A DNA stretch of 64,000 nucleotides from NCBI RefSeq assembly GCF_019317285.1, contig NZ_CP079218.1:372001-436000 (forward strand), in the 5' to 3' direction. Below the pieces are notes generated by a model. It was not told the DNA's origin and did no database searches. It worked only from the letters and a program-made list of their open reading frames with translations. The position numbers and the translations under genes are program-made. The stretch is from Pedobacter sp. D749 (GTDB taxonomy: Bacteria > Bacteroidota > Bacteroidia > Sphingobacteriales > Sphingobacteriaceae). Of this stretch, positions 18,371-28,228 are shown piece by piece; position 1 is the first letter of the stretch; every line of letters begins with the position of its first letter.

Positions 18371-20731
18371 TTATAAAATTTCAATTCCTTTTTGTTCGAA
18401 GGATTCAAAAATCTGTGCATTGATCATGCTTTTGGTCAGATCAGCCTTTGAAATATCCTTACACCAGAAATAAATGTTGATTTTGCTGTTGAGTTTGCTC
18501 ACCGGACTGATCATGATCACAGGTTCTTTGCTAATAAACACGTTGTCGTTTTCGCCTATAATTTCCCTGATCAGGTTGACTACATCGGTGGTATTAAATG
18601 GCTTGGCAATCGATAAAGAAATGTTTACGCGCATCAGGTTATTGCTCAGCGTCCAGTTGATAATGTTATTGGATAGGATGGCACCATTGGGAATGATAAT
18701 TTCGGCACCCTCTTCGCTAAGCAGTGTACTCGCACGAACACCGATCTCTTTCACGCGGCCTTTCTTATCGCTTAGTTCTACAATATCGCCTATCCGGATG
18801 GTTTTATCAAAAATAAGGATAATCCCTGATACAAAATTGCTTACAATATTCTGTAAGCCCAACCCAATTCCAACGCCCAACGCACCCAGAATAACCGTTA
18901 TTTTATCGATTGGTAGCCCGGAAGCTGCAACAGCGATTAAAAAGCCTCCAATTAATAACACCAAACGGGTTACGAGTAATTTTGAACGCTCTCCTTTGTT
19001 ATCCTCAAAATTATCATCGCCAGTATCGCCAAAGAAATAGGCAATGTATTTTTGCAAAAAGTTGGCAATCCAGATAATACCCAAAAACAGTACAATGCCC
19101 CCAAAGGTAAAAGAGAAACTGCCTATAATTCTTTTTTCAGTAAGAACTTCCATTACCGACTCGTAGAGACCATTAAATATATTCAGGTTGGTGGTAAATA
19201 TTACAAACCAGATAATGGTAGCACCAATACCTGTGAGCCTTTTTAGTCCTGCAATTACAGGTAGCCAGTCAAAATACTCCGGAAATCCCTTCCGAATCCT
19301 GCTGCTTTTCATCTGCAATAAAAAGGCTTCTACCAATACTTTGGCCAGAATGGTTAAGGATATCGCATTTAAAAGTGAGCTTACCCCGGTTGAATAAAAA
19401 ATCTGCGTGAGGGTAAAGCGGCCAAATAAATTACAAAATATGGCAATGATGGCAAAGCCAACATATATAAATCCTGTGATGAGGATCATTTTGTATTTTT
19501 TGGCTTTTTCATCGAGTATTTTCCATACCATAACACCATATGCAACTGAACTGGTAGTGAGGAATAACAGGAGCCAGCGCTGGTATCTGGGCGGCATACC
19601 CAAAAGACGTAAGAAAACGGGTGCAAGAAGGAGTATCACGAATATGCACCAATAGTAAAATAACTTTGAGTTTAACCTTTTGCGGAAATATACCGTGAGC
19701 AAAATCGCTAGGATAATCTCTACTGTTTCTATGTATAGTGCAGGCGCCCTCAAATCGAAAATAGGTGCCAGTGCAAAGAGCATGATGAAAGTGATTAAAT
19801 AGGGCTGCGGACTGATCAGCGAAAAACCATCAAGCGTTTCTAAACGGCCACGCTGTTTTACGCTTCTAAAGTTGAAGAATACCCATAAGAAAAATATGGT
19901 ACAGGTAAAAAATAACAAGATTCTGCTGCTCCTTGTATATATGAAATAATACCGGGATATTTCCTGCTCTCCTTTAATAAACCTGCGGAACCCCATACTT
20001 TTATTGGCCGGCTTGTTTACTGATTCCCATAAATAACGGCGCTCTTTGCCAAAAGCTTTAATGCTCACCGCATCGAGCTGGCTATCGGTAAGATACATTA
20101 ACTCTTTAATATTGATGAGATTGGATGAAGTTCTGGCCTGTAGGTTATTGATTGATAAAGTAGTCGTTTTTAGCAAGCTATCCATCACTAAACGTTTCTT
20201 CTTTAGTTCTGCAAATTCACTTTTAAACATAACCTGCACCGCAGGTACTGTAAACACTTTAATCAGTACGGTATCTTTACGCAGGTTAAGAATTTCAGTT
20301 TTTAATGCCCGTAATTCCTTTTCATATTCATCAAGGTCTGCTAAACAATCTTTGTTATTGCTTTGTAGTTCTGCCAATAAGGTTTGATCCATCTGCAGGT
20401 TTTGCAGATTTGGGTACCTGTCAAGCTGTGTCAGGCGGCTTTTTAACAGTGCTAGTGCGGCTTCATCCTGGATTAAATGTGCTTCTATAGGTTTAAGTTT
20501 CTTAAATGAACCAACCGTTACCGGCACTTTATTAACTGTTTCAAATACTTTTTCCAGGTGTGCAAGGTAATCGCCTTTGGTCAGCGTAGCAGAATCTGAA
20601 AGAATGGATACATCCTGCCCCTTATCTGCTAACTTGTCTTTTTGTGCAAATGCATTACCTGTAACCAGAAAGGTAAAAAGCAGTAGTATCAGATTTCGAA
20701 ACAGTATCGGGAAATTATTTATTGTTATCAT
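18371..20731 (-). CDS. MscS-family mechanosensitive channel, large form
   Basis: A 786-residue inner membrane protein. Residues 1-29 are a signal peptide ending GNAFAQ. A periplasmic, helix-rich region with little hydrophobicity follows to about 260, then about eight more membrane segments. The MscS pore and beta domain lie near the C-terminus: ITVILGALGVGIGLGLQNIV and FVSGIILIFDKTIRIGDIVE, then the small-residue-rich cytoplasmic part. This is the layout of MscK/MscM-type channels, which release solutes on hypo-osmotic shock. It is the first gene of a probable two-gene unit with the MOSC protein. The gap upstream (20732-21003) separates it from a divergent gene and should hold both promoters. 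Confidence 0.92.
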   Translation of the reverse strand: MITINNFPILFRNLILLLFTFLVTGNAFAQKDKLADKGQDVSILSDSATLTKGDYLAHLEKVFETVNKVPVTVGSFKKLKPIEAHLIQDEAALALLKSRLTQLDRYPNLQNLQMDQTLLAELQSNNKDCLADLDEYEKELRALKTEILNLRKDTVLIKVFTVPAVQVMFKSEFAELKKKRLVMDSLLKTTTLSINNLQARTSSNLINIKELMYLTDSQLDAVSIKAFGKERRYLWESVNKPANKSMGFRRFIKGEQEISRYYFIYTRSSRILLFFTCTIFFLWVFFNFRSVKQRGRLETLDGFSLISPQPYLITFIMLFALAPIFDLRAPALYIETVEIILAILLTVYFRKRLNSKLFYYWCIFVILLLAPVFLRLLGMPPRYQRWLLLFLTTSSVAYGVMVWKILDEKAKKYKMILITGFIYVGFAIIAIFCNLFGRFTLTQIFYSTGVSSLLNAISLTILAKVLVEAFLLQMKSSRIRKGFPEYFDWLPVIAGLKRLTGIGATIIWFVIFTTNLNIFNGLYESVMEVLTEKRIIGSFSFTFGGIVLFLGIIWIANFLQKYIAYFFGDTGDDNFEDNKGERSKLLVTRLVLLIGGFLIAVAASGLPIDKITVILGALGVGIGLGLQNIVSNFVSGIILIFDKTIRIGDIVELSDKKGRVKEIGVRASTLLSEEGAEIIIPNGAILSNNIINWTLSNNLMRVNISLSIAKPFNTTDVVNLIREIIGENDNVFISKEPVIMISPVSKLNSKINIYFWCKDISKADLTKSMINAQIFESFEQKGIEIL

Positions 20732-21003
20732 TGAATTTAAGGCAGTATTGGAAACATCCTTTATTATGGATATATATCGCCAAAAATAAGGATTAGAATT
20801 GATTTTACGTCCGGTGCTTTTGGCTATTTCATTTATACTGAACCATTAAAAATGTCAGCGCATTAATGACAGAGAGAATTTTATGAAAATAATACTGGAG
20901 TTCAATAAAAATTAAATAATTTCAATTAGCATTTGCTACCATTTACAACAGTTACCAGCTAAAAAATAAATAAAAGCTGCAGGAAATTTACCATAAACAA
21001 TCG

Positions 21004-21777
21004 ATGAAGAAACAGACTAAAATTATCCTCGGGATTTTAGCGTGTATCATGATGATGGCTATTGTGTTGATGTATAAACGGCATTGGTTTGGCGCAGGTA
21101 TGAAACCCAAACAGGCAGCAATCAGTAATTCTGATCGTGTTGTTGTGCGCGATACACAGGAAGTAATTCTTAACCCTAAAAAAGAAAGTCCGAAGGAAGC
21201 GACGCAAGTCGAATTTCCACCAAACGGAAACAATATTGAAGATTTTGTACCAGAATTGTATAAAATTATAATGGATGCCGAAGGCCTGTTAAATAATGAC
21301 GAACTGGAAGATGTAGTATTGGTGCTCCGGAACAAGACAGACAGTACAGATTTACGGCCTACCTTAGTTTTATTGAAGCAGCCCGAAGGTGGGTACCGTT
21401 TATACGCCAGCGCCTGGCTGGCTATTGGCGCTGCCTATATTAACGGCGATTATCAGCAATATGACAGTGAAGACATCAGCATAGATCAGAAAAGAAATTT
21501 AATTATATCCACTTACGGTAGCGGTCCGGTAGGTAACCGCGAAACCAGGTACCGTTTTATCGATAACGAACTTGTTTTTACCTACATGGAAAAGTTCAAT
21601 GCGGGTGCAGGCCAGCAAACCAGGGTAACGTATGATGTTTTAAACCGGAAGGTAACGGTTGAAGATATCAATACCATGAAAGAGGATATGCCTGCTGCGG
21701 TTAGCCATGGTACTTTGCCACAACATCCACCTTATCTTTTTAAAGAGCTGGATCCGACAACGGTCTTTTCTGAATAA
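21004..21777 (+). CDS. Membrane-anchored or secreted protein of unknown function
   Basis: A 257-residue protein with a single N-terminal hydrophobic stretch (ILGILACIMMMAIVLMY) that could be a signal anchor. The mature part begins with a Lys/Pro-rich spacer, then a domain with DAEGLLNNDELEDVVLVL and DLRPTLVLLKQPEGGYRLYA; this resembles FG-GAP/VCBS-type repeats that report Asp-rich turns. A later part has ISTYGSGPVGNRETRYRFID. I do not know its function. It stands alone, divergent from the channel gene. Confidence 0.65.
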   Translation: MKKQTKIILGILACIMMMAIVLMYKRHWFGAGMKPKQAAISNSDRVVVRDTQEVILNPKKESPKEATQVEFPPNGNNIEDFVPELYKIIMDAEGLLNNDELEDVVLVLRNKTDSTDLRPTLVLLKQPEGGYRLYASAWLAIGAAYINGDYQQYDSEDISIDQKRNLIISTYGSGPVGNRETRYRFIDNELVFTYMEKFNAGAGQQTRVTYDVLNRKVTVEDINTMKEDMPAAVSHGTLPQHPPYLFKELDPTTVFSE

Positions 21778-21826
21778 TCAACCAAATGCAGCTGTTCTTT
21801 TAACGTTGACCCGGAGATAATCATAT

Positions 21827-22279
21827 CTATTCCTTTGTGAGGTAAATATTCATCACGCCCCTTGCAGCAGTTTGGTTAGTTCCATAAATGAGCGATTGTT
21901 TATCCGTTATCTCCGAGCTAATCCGCATGTACTGATCAGTCTGTGCTACAATGCTCCAGGTGGTCTGTGCGGCAAAATTAGGATTGCTAAAAGTGAGAAT
22001 ACGATTATCTGCATTTCGTCTCAGAATATAGTCTGAAAACTTTATCGATGCATTAATATCAGTAGAAACTTTTACCTGTTTATCATCAAATGTCCAGTAA
22101 GATTTTACAGCATCAGCTATGATATGGCTAACTTCGATTCCGGAAGCATTGTAAAGCTGAAGGTCATACCCACCTGTCGACCATTTGCCGCTCAAGGTTT
22201 CACTCGTGGTATGATCGGTGTCTTTTTTGCACCCCGATATATTGATTACAATAAATAATAGAAATAAAACACGCTTCAT
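21827..22279 (-). CDS. Small lipoprotein, lipocalin-like
   Basis: A 150-residue protein with a short signal peptide and lipobox NISGC, Cys at 17, followed by KKD as in other lipoproteins of this genome. The mature part is beta-rich (GKWSTGGYDLQLYN, SYWTFDDKQVKVST, DYILRRNADNRILTF) and recalls the lipocalin-like domains common in Bacteroidota lipoproteins. No ligand can be proposed. It is convergent with the preceding gene and divergent from the one at 22458. Confidence 0.7.
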   Translation of the reverse strand: MKRVLFLLFIVINISGCKKDTDHTTSETLSGKWSTGGYDLQLYNASGIEVSHIIADAVKSYWTFDDKQVKVSTDINASIKFSDYILRRNADNRILTFSNPNFAAQTTWSIVAQTDQYMRISSEITDKQSLIYGTNQTAARGVMNIYLTKE

Positions 22280-22457
22280 GGCTGGCCTTTAAGTAGTTGA
22301 AGTTAAATAAATCGAAATGAATTCACAAATCTAATATCTTGCTCACTTAGCTACTGGTAATTTGATAAATGAGTGAACTCTTTTAAATTTATTTACCTCA
22401 GCCTGTAGCAAGTAACGCGATATCCACGTTTACATTTTAAATTAACACTAAGCACTA

Positions 22458-23126
22458 ATGAAAAAAATCGTACCAATTTTGTTCGTATTATTTTGTATCG
22501 CTGGATGTAAAAAGGAAAAACAGGGAAATTATTCCGAAACCATAACCAAGGGAGAAAAATGGGGAATAAAGATCGGCAGCTCGCCCGCTGAAGTATACGC
22601 CCAGTTGCAAAAGGCAGGCACAACCCTCGACTTTCAGAATGTGGCAATTTTTGGCCACAAGCCCTATAGTTCACCAGAAAGCCTGGGCCAGCTCCTTCCA
22701 TATTATTACGCACTCACTATTTATAACAATACCGGAACCTTAGATCGTGTAGTGCTGCTTTTTAGCGGAGACAAAGTGCAGCAGATTGCTACAGGCGGCG
22801 GCCTCACCACACCAGTAAACAAATGGCCTGAAAATGCGGCTGATGATACGGCGATAAAAGTTGATGATCCGGTTTCAGGTTTAACAGCAAAGCTGATCAA
22901 AATCCATCAGTTATCAGCCTATGCAGCTTACGGATTTGTACTTTCTGATAAACCATTAAACAAGCCATACGATCCGGATATGAATAATCACGATGACTGG
23001 CAGTTTGGCTTTTCAGACTTTGTAAGTGCAAGCATCAGCGGATCTTCAACAGTAACCCTTCATTTTAGGTCAAGTAAGCTGGAGCGTATCGTGCATGATT
23101 ATCGCGAAGGGCAAATATTTAATTAA
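22458..23126 (+). CDS. Lipoprotein of unknown function
   Basis: A 222-residue protein with lipobox CIAGC, Cys at 17, followed by KKEKQG. The mature part opens with GEKWGIKIGSSPAEVYAQLQ, a pattern also found in small proteins that start with a short helix-strand repeat, and ends with VTLHFRSSKLERIVHDYREG. I recognise no enzyme motif. It lies back to back with the lipoprotein gene at 21827-22279 but shares little sequence with it. Confidence 0.65.
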   Translation: MKKIVPILFVLFCIAGCKKEKQGNYSETITKGEKWGIKIGSSPAEVYAQLQKAGTTLDFQNVAIFGHKPYSSPESLGQLLPYYYALTIYNNTGTLDRVVLLFSGDKVQQIATGGGLTTPVNKWPENAADDTAIKVDDPVSGLTAKLIKIHQLSAYAAYGFVLSDKPLNKPYDPDMNNHDDWQFGFSDFVSASISGSSTVTLHFRSSKLERIVHDYREGQIFN

Positions 23127-23204
23127 TTCCAAATACGCTGAAATTAAAAAGCAAGTATCAAAAAAGATCAGATAAATGTTTTACTGAAATTCCAGGGGTA
23201 AATT

Positions 23205-23244
23205 AGTGGAGAGATCCTTTGCATAGTTCAAAGATCTCTCCACT
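23205..23244. repeat. Intergenic hairpin, family B-like
   Basis: Perfect 12-base arms AGTGGAGAGATC and GATCTCTCCACT with a 16-base loop, followed by GGTCGAGATGACGAC, the outer motif seen in the family B element at 11691. No T run follows, so it is more likely a dispersed palindrome than a simple terminator, although it lies about 80 bases after the lipoprotein stop. Confidence 0.75.
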
Positions 23245-23294
23245 ATGCGTTGCTCCGGTCGAGATGACGACTTTTCTTAGAACTTTTCATTGAT

Positions 23295-23343
23295 AGCTTG
23301 TCGAAGGACCTGTTAAATAGGTTTTAAGGTGTTTCGACAAGCT
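23295..23343. repeat. Intergenic hairpin, family C, copy 1
   Basis: Arms AGCTTGTCGAA (23295-23305) and TTCGACAAGCT (23333-23343) are perfect complements. A related element is at 28220-28300, sharing GATAGCTTGTCGAAGG and CCTGTTAAA. It is another short dispersed element in the gap after the lipoprotein gene. Confidence 0.75.
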
Positions 23344-23437
23344 CAACATGACAGCATTTAAGGTGAAATGGTTATACAACATCTTTTCTAATGTAATTAG
23401 CGATGCCTGTGTACCACATACAAAATTAATGCATTAA

Positions 23438-23947
23438 TTAAATTAATGGATCAGAATCCTGATTGCGAGGACTTTGTTCCGGAAAACTATTCCTATCGAA
23501 ATGGTGGTGACGATAAAAGTTTGCACGGTCAATCTCTACAATTTCATCCTCCATCCGCAATGCCGCCGGACTGCCGATCACGTTGCGGATTTGGTTCTCC
23601 AACTCAGGCGTAACTTCACCAATAATATATCTCGGCATTGCCCTGAACTGGTCATGGTGAATATCGGGTAAAATAACTTCTTTTTTACCTTCACCTAAAT
23701 TTACGAGGCCGATTGGGATCAGCACAACTTTTTCTTCCAAATCTTCGCCCATATCAGCAAGTTCCACAATAACGTACCGTATTGCATTTTGCTCGGGATC
23801 AAATAAGAGGTCGCGCACTTTTCCAACCGGATCGCCGGCTTCATTTCTTACCGGCCAGTCTTTAATGTCGGCCTCGCCATCTGTTAATTGATAAATACTT
23901 TTTGAGAGCTCTTCTAAATTGCTGTATACAATAGTTCCTGAATTCAT
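23438..23947 (-). CDS. PRC-barrel domain protein
   Basis: A 169-residue cytoplasmic protein. Residues about 20-90 form a PRC-barrel domain: IKDWPVRNEAGDPVGKVRDL followed by LFDPEQNAIRYVIVEL, the fold first described in photosynthetic reaction centre H and RimM. The second half is acidic and ends in a His/Asn-rich tail (FYRHHHFDRNSF). Such stand-alone proteins are often stress-related in Bacteroidota, but no function is established here. It is a single gene on the minus strand. Confidence 0.82.
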   Translation of the reverse strand: MNSGTIVYSNLEELSKSIYQLTDGEADIKDWPVRNEAGDPVGKVRDLLFDPEQNAIRYVIVELADMGEDLEEKVVLIPIGLVNLGEGKKEVILPDIHHDQFRAMPRYIIGEVTPELENQIRNVIGSPAALRMEDEIVEIDRANFYRHHHFDRNSFPEQSPRNQDSDPLI

Positions 23948-24230
23948 AATTGCTTTTTTTAAAGGGGCGATTAGTAACGATGCCCATTTTTACAACAAGT
24001 TTTTCAGGAGATGGTTTTTATGTTAATGCACCGTTTTACAAAAAATGGGCAGCTTAAACGAATATCGAAAACTGTGAAATTATCTATAAGTATTTGTTGT
24101 TTAGTATTTTATGTTAATGTTGCGGAATGTGGAAAGCTACAGGATATCAATCAAAATAATTTTTTATCAGGTGGCTACCATACTGTTTTACAATTATTTT
24201 GTATAATAGTTAAAATTGAAGCAGAAGTTA

Positions 24231-24521
24231 ATGAAGAATATAGCTGAATTTAAAAAGTCATTAGAAAAAGATAGGCCAGAAAGCAACATGTCGGTTCAGC
24301 TTCGTGCACTCTGGTACGATGCAAAAGGAGATTGGCATACGGCACATAACCAGGTCGACCATTTAGAGGATATTGCCTCTGCCCGTATCCACGCCTACCT
24401 GCACCGCAAAGAAGGCGACATCTGGAATGCCGATTATTGGTATGCTAAGGCTGGCGAAAAAAGGCCACAATTATCATTAGATCAGGAATGGGAAGAATTG
24501 GTACAACGGTTTTTATTATAA
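24231..24521 (+). CDS. Small conserved protein, TPR-like sequence
   Basis: A 96-residue protein. I chose the ATG at 24231; a TTG five codons earlier (24216) is possible. The sequence is helical and rich in Trp, His and Asp: LRALWYDAKGDWHTAHNQVD, ASARIHAYLHRKEGD, WNADYWYAKAGEKRP. The W-x(2)-A-H and A-x-x-Y-x-x-K spacing suggests a single tetratricopeptide-like helical unit. I recognise it as the kind of small protein that recurs in this phylum, but no function is known to me. The 283-base gap before it shows no other gene. Confidence 0.65.
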   Translation: MKNIAEFKKSLEKDRPESNMSVQLRALWYDAKGDWHTAHNQVDHLEDIASARIHAYLHRKEGDIWNADYWYAKAGEKRPQLSLDQEWEELVQRFLL

Positions 24522-24586
24522 CAGTGGGTATATTGGGGAAATGATACCACAAAACGATATTCATCTCCCCAAATCTCCAATCCTTT

Positions 24587-26860
24587 TTATTTGGCAGGCA
24601 TTTTAAATGAAGGTGGAAGGGAAGTTTCATCCGCTGCCCATAGTTTATTCGGACGTTTGCCCATCACGAGCTCCAATACGCCTCCTCGCATTAAATCCTC
24701 GTGAGTAAACCACGATTTGTTCCATACCTGTCCGTTTAGTTTAGCCGATTGAATGTATTTATTTTCAGGAGAATAGTTGATACAGTTCAGTTCAAACTTC
24801 TTGCCATTTCCCAGATTCAGTTTTACGTTGGCAAAAGTGGGGCTGCCAATAACATACATGGGCAAGCCCGGGGTTATCGGGTAAAAACCCATTTGCGAAA
24901 ATACCACAAAAGAAGTAAGACCACCGCCATCTTCATCACCGGGGATACCCATTAAATCGTTACGGAACCATTGACTTAATAAACTGCGTACCCTTTTTTG
25001 CGTGCGCCAGGGCTGTCCGGCGTAATTGTACAAATAAGGTATATGCATGGCAGGTTCATTACCCATAGAGAACTGGCCAACATTGCCTGTATGATCAGGC
25101 AACTGCGAATAAAAATCAAACCTGCTTTTCCCGAGTGGAGTGTTATACATTTTCTCCAGTTCATCAACAAAGGCCTGTTTTCCGCCAATCATATTTACTA
25201 AATCGCCCAGGTTGTGCAATACATCCCATCGGTAAAGCCAGCCATTATTTTCGTCATAAGTTTCTCTGGCACCAAGTCCGCCCGAAAAGCGGTAATCCAG
25301 CGGTTTAATAAACTTGCCTTCCGCATCTTTCGGGTGAAAAAAACTGGTCTCCGGATTAAAAACAGTATGGTAGCTGGTGCTTTTATCTAAAAAGTATTTT
25401 GCCTCATCGGTTTTACCTAATTGTTGAGCAATTTTGCCCAGGCACCATTCATCATAAACTGTACCCAGGGTTACCGCTATAGGCTGGCGTTTTTCAAAAT
25501 CATGAACTTCTGCTGCGGTTTCTTTTTCGCCTTCAGGTAAAGCAGGAAAATAGCCCTTATCTTTAAAAAACTGATCTAAAACACCTGCTTTTTTTGACGA
25601 CCATGGCGCCAGGGTTTTTTCGGTAATGGCTGCTTTACAATACTGATAAGCTTCATCAAGATTAAAACTTCTTAAACCTTTGTTATAAGCATCAATTATA
25701 GTCGCCACACCATGATTGCTATTCATCCTCCGGCTATCACCAGTTACCTCTGGAAAAGTTGGCATCCAATGGTCGTTCATCTGTTGCGCCATGCGCAGGT
25801 AGGAATTAATCATATTGCCTTCCATTTTTGGCTCGATAATCACACGGAGCGGATGTGTAGCCCGGTAAGTATCCCAAATCCAGTCGTCAGTAAAAAATGG
25901 CACGCCGTTATCATTATGCACTTTTCCGTCGAAGGCGCTAAAATATTTTCCATCTTCAGATAAGCTGATCATCCTTTCGTATGTGCGATAAAGGGAAGTG
26001 TAAAATATGGTTTTGGCTGTTTCATCAGTCCCCGTTACCATGATCTTTCCAAGTGTAGCATTCCAGATATCTTTTCCCGTCTGTGCCACCTGGTTCAGGT
26101 TATAATCCTTGATTTCGCGACGGAGATTCTGCTTTGCCTGTTCTTCGCTAATAAACGATATACCATAACGGGCCTTAATCTGCCTGGTTTGAGCAGGAAA
26201 TTTTAAAATAAGATAAGCATCACGGCCTGAAGCAGACTGTTCCCCTGACTCAATTTTGTTTCCATGATGCCTGCCTGATTCAAGAGGTGTTAAATCCATT
26301 TCGAAGTAAAGGTAAACCCTGGTATTATTGTCTAGTTTCTGAAAACCACTTACCACATTTTGGCTCACCTTCAGCACTCCGTTTCTGGTGTTTAAAACCA
26401 GATAAGCCGGAACATTTGTCTGCGAAAAATTGAGTGCATAGATTCCTGATTGGTGCGATGGCGCAAATTGTACATTTATCCCATAATCATCCAGGTCAAC
26501 TTCATAATAATAAGGCTTAATCACCTCATTGTCGTAGCCATACGAAATTACGTTACCTACGTTTTTGAGGTCGCCCTGAAAAGGACTCAAATTAAATGCC
26601 GAGCTGCCCCGGTGGCTGGTAACCACAACAGGCAAACCATCTATAACATTACTGGTAAAATTATCACGCTCCGGATAAACCCTTAATAAGCTGTTAGGTA
26701 AATGAACAGTAGGGTATGTGGGTACAAGTAAATGGCTAATGTTGCCGATGTATGGATTAACATAGTCTACAGGCTGTTTTTTGGCTTGCGCATGGGCAAA
26801 ATTGATACAAGCGGTTAGCAAAAATAGTATGCTTAATATAGGATATGTATATTTTTTCAT
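24587..26860 (-). CDS. GH92-family glycoside hydrolase, divergent
   Basis: A 757-residue secreted enzyme; the ATG at 26860 gives a good signal peptide, and one at 26902 would add 14 residues. Cleavage could be after AHAQ, but FLLTAC also makes a possible lipobox, so surface anchoring is open. GH92 landmarks are an N-terminal sandwich beginning DYVNPYIG, DDWIWDTYRATHPL, SMGNEPAMHIPYLYNYAGQP with the expected acid Glu, and GIPGDEDGGGLTSF with the base Asp. The family holds calcium-dependent exo-alpha-mannosidases. Here HGNEPSHH, as I remember the canonical motif, reads MGNEPAMH, and the N-terminal HLPNSLLRVYPERD phrase departs from the usual VPFGM-type sequence. Substrate may therefore not be ordinary mannan. 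It is not next to a SusCD pair. Confidence 0.87.
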   Translation of the reverse strand: MKKYTYPILSILFLLTACINFAHAQAKKQPVDYVNPYIGNISHLLVPTYPTVHLPNSLLRVYPERDNFTSNVIDGLPVVVTSHRGSSAFNLSPFQGDLKNVGNVISYGYDNEVIKPYYYEVDLDDYGINVQFAPSHQSGIYALNFSQTNVPAYLVLNTRNGVLKVSQNVVSGFQKLDNNTRVYLYFEMDLTPLESGRHHGNKIESGEQSASGRDAYLILKFPAQTRQIKARYGISFISEEQAKQNLRREIKDYNLNQVAQTGKDIWNATLGKIMVTGTDETAKTIFYTSLYRTYERMISLSEDGKYFSAFDGKVHNDNGVPFFTDDWIWDTYRATHPLRVIIEPKMEGNMINSYLRMAQQMNDHWMPTFPEVTGDSRRMNSNHGVATIIDAYNKGLRSFNLDEAYQYCKAAITEKTLAPWSSKKAGVLDQFFKDKGYFPALPEGEKETAAEVHDFEKRQPIAVTLGTVYDEWCLGKIAQQLGKTDEAKYFLDKSTSYHTVFNPETSFFHPKDAEGKFIKPLDYRFSGGLGARETYDENNGWLYRWDVLHNLGDLVNMIGGKQAFVDELEKMYNTPLGKSRFDFYSQLPDHTGNVGQFSMGNEPAMHIPYLYNYAGQPWRTQKRVRSLLSQWFRNDLMGIPGDEDGGGLTSFVVFSQMGFYPITPGLPMYVIGSPTFANVKLNLGNGKKFELNCINYSPENKYIQSAKLNGQVWNKSWFTHEDLMRGGVLELVMGKRPNKLWAADETSLPPSFKMPAK

Positions 26861-27124
26861 TTCTGGGATTTGATTAGATGTGGTAAACATAATACTTTTC
26901 AAAAATGATATTCAGCCATTGATGAGTTGCCAACCGGATCATTAATGATGAAAATCTTATTAATAGTAAAACGATTTATCAAATCTAATGGAAAGGATTA
27001 GTTTATCAAAAAATCAACAGCATAAAAGTTCTTTCTTATTTAGCCTGCTTGCATCTTACTCTGGTAAATTGCAATGCTTTCGCCAGAAAAATGATGTTAC
27101 AACCTGCAGTTAATACTGTATAAA

Positions 27125-27158
27125 CAAAAAAAGAGCGATGAATAGATTCCATCGCTCT
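27125..27158 (-). terminator. Rho-independent terminator of the GIN-domain gene
   Basis: On the minus strand, a 9-base perfect stem (AGAGCGATG with CATCGCTCT) encloses a 9-base loop and is followed directly by a run of seven T. It begins about 20 bases after the stop of the gene at 27180-27779. Confidence 0.9.
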
Positions 27159-27179
27159 TCGACTGTTAAATTTTATTTA

Positions 27180-27779
27180 TTATTTTGCTAATGAAGCAGT
27201 TTGTGTTGTTTCGGTTACTGGCGAGCTCATTTGGGTTTTCATTGCAGCAAATCTGTCTAAATTCAATTTTGGTGTGCTTCCCATTACCAGGATATGTTCT
27301 GCTGTAGCTCCGCTTAATTTTAGATCTGCACGACCTTCAATTACGGTGTATAAACTTTCTGTATTTGAATTGATCTCGGCAACAGCATCTCCTTTTAAGA
27401 ATAACTGAAGGTATTTCGAATCCAGTTTACCTGCAGTTTTTACCACTGCATTTTCAGAAGCCTGTACCCTGTAAATATTCTTTACATAAACGGTAATCTT
27501 AGCTGTATTACCATCTGCCGAAGTGATTTTTAGCGCATGTCCATCCTGGATCACTTTTACCTTCCCAGTGTTATCGTCATTATAGCTTACACTTTCTTTT
27601 TGCCCTTGTACCAATGTGATTTCCACATTTCCACTTACAATAACCTGGCTGATGTTTTTAGGTGCCGACATTTTAATTGGCTGTTTCTCGTCTGCCATTA
27701 CATTTGTGGAGAAAATAGCAGAACTTAAAACGATAGCTGCTAATACTGATTTTGTTAGGGTTTTGATAGAGGTTTTCAT
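27180..27779 (-). CDS. GIN-domain (DUF2807-like) secreted protein
   Basis: A 199-residue protein with a signal peptide ending in STNVMADE. The body follows the DUF2807/GIN pattern of short beta-helix turns: ISQVIVSGNVEITLVQGQKE, HALKITSADGNTAKITVYV, IYRVQASENAVV and TVIEGRADLKLSGATA. Members are often called putative auto-transporter adhesin head proteins, and a true adhesin role is not shown. It is a single gene ended by a strong terminator at 27125-27158. Confidence 0.82.
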   Translation of the reverse strand: MKTSIKTLTKSVLAAIVLSSAIFSTNVMADEKQPIKMSAPKNISQVIVSGNVEITLVQGQKESVSYNDDNTGKVKVIQDGHALKITSADGNTAKITVYVKNIYRVQASENAVVKTAGKLDSKYLQLFLKGDAVAEINSNTESLYTVIEGRADLKLSGATAEHILVMGSTPKLNLDRFAAMKTQMSSPVTETTQTASLAK

Positions 27780-28100
27780 AATGCTGTTGTTTATATTTTA
27801 TAATATTTTGTTTCTGTTTTAATGATAAGACGCAGGTATTACAGAAACGTTGCAGCAGAAAATCCTCAATTATACCAACACAGCTTAATTCTCGACGAAC
27901 AGGTTTAAAAATCGGGCGAAAAAGTGTTCGTTTTCTGAATGAATTCTAAAATTGCTGATTTTACGGACAAGTACTATTCATAATTCCAGAAATTAACCAA
28001 TAACTAAATAGATATAGAATTGTCCTCCTGAGGGATAATTTATGGTATAAAATCAATATGAATGACAGGAGATTTTAACGGAAATATCTCGCTGAGGCAT
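27780..28100. other. Gap with no recognised feature
   Basis: AT-rich DNA upstream of the GIN-domain gene. It should contain that gene's promoter, but I see no convincing motif, repeat or coding sequence in it. Dispersed palindromes begin at 28101. Confidence 0.4.
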
Positions 28101-28195
28101 CGTCATTGCGAGAAGGCTTTTTCAGCCGACGAAGCAATCTTACAACGATCGCTATTAGCTTGCGCCTTAAGATTGCTTCGTTCCTCGCAATGACG
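28101..28195. repeat. Intergenic palindromic repeat, family D
   Basis: Outer arms CGTCATTGCGAG (28101-28112) and CTCGCAATGACG (28184-28195) are perfect complements, and inner arms CGAAGCAATCTTA (28130-28142) and TAAGATTGCTTCG (28168-28180) pair again, making a long two-part stem. Open frames crossing it are not genes. Confidence 0.88.
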
Positions 28196-28228
28196 GCTTT
28201 TCTATTGGAGTCTGTCGATGATAGCTTG

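Noticed and set aside
24011..24247. 78-codon plus-strand frame before the small TPR-like gene
   Set aside because: Composition is that of AT-rich non-coding DNA and it overlaps the better supported gene at 24231.
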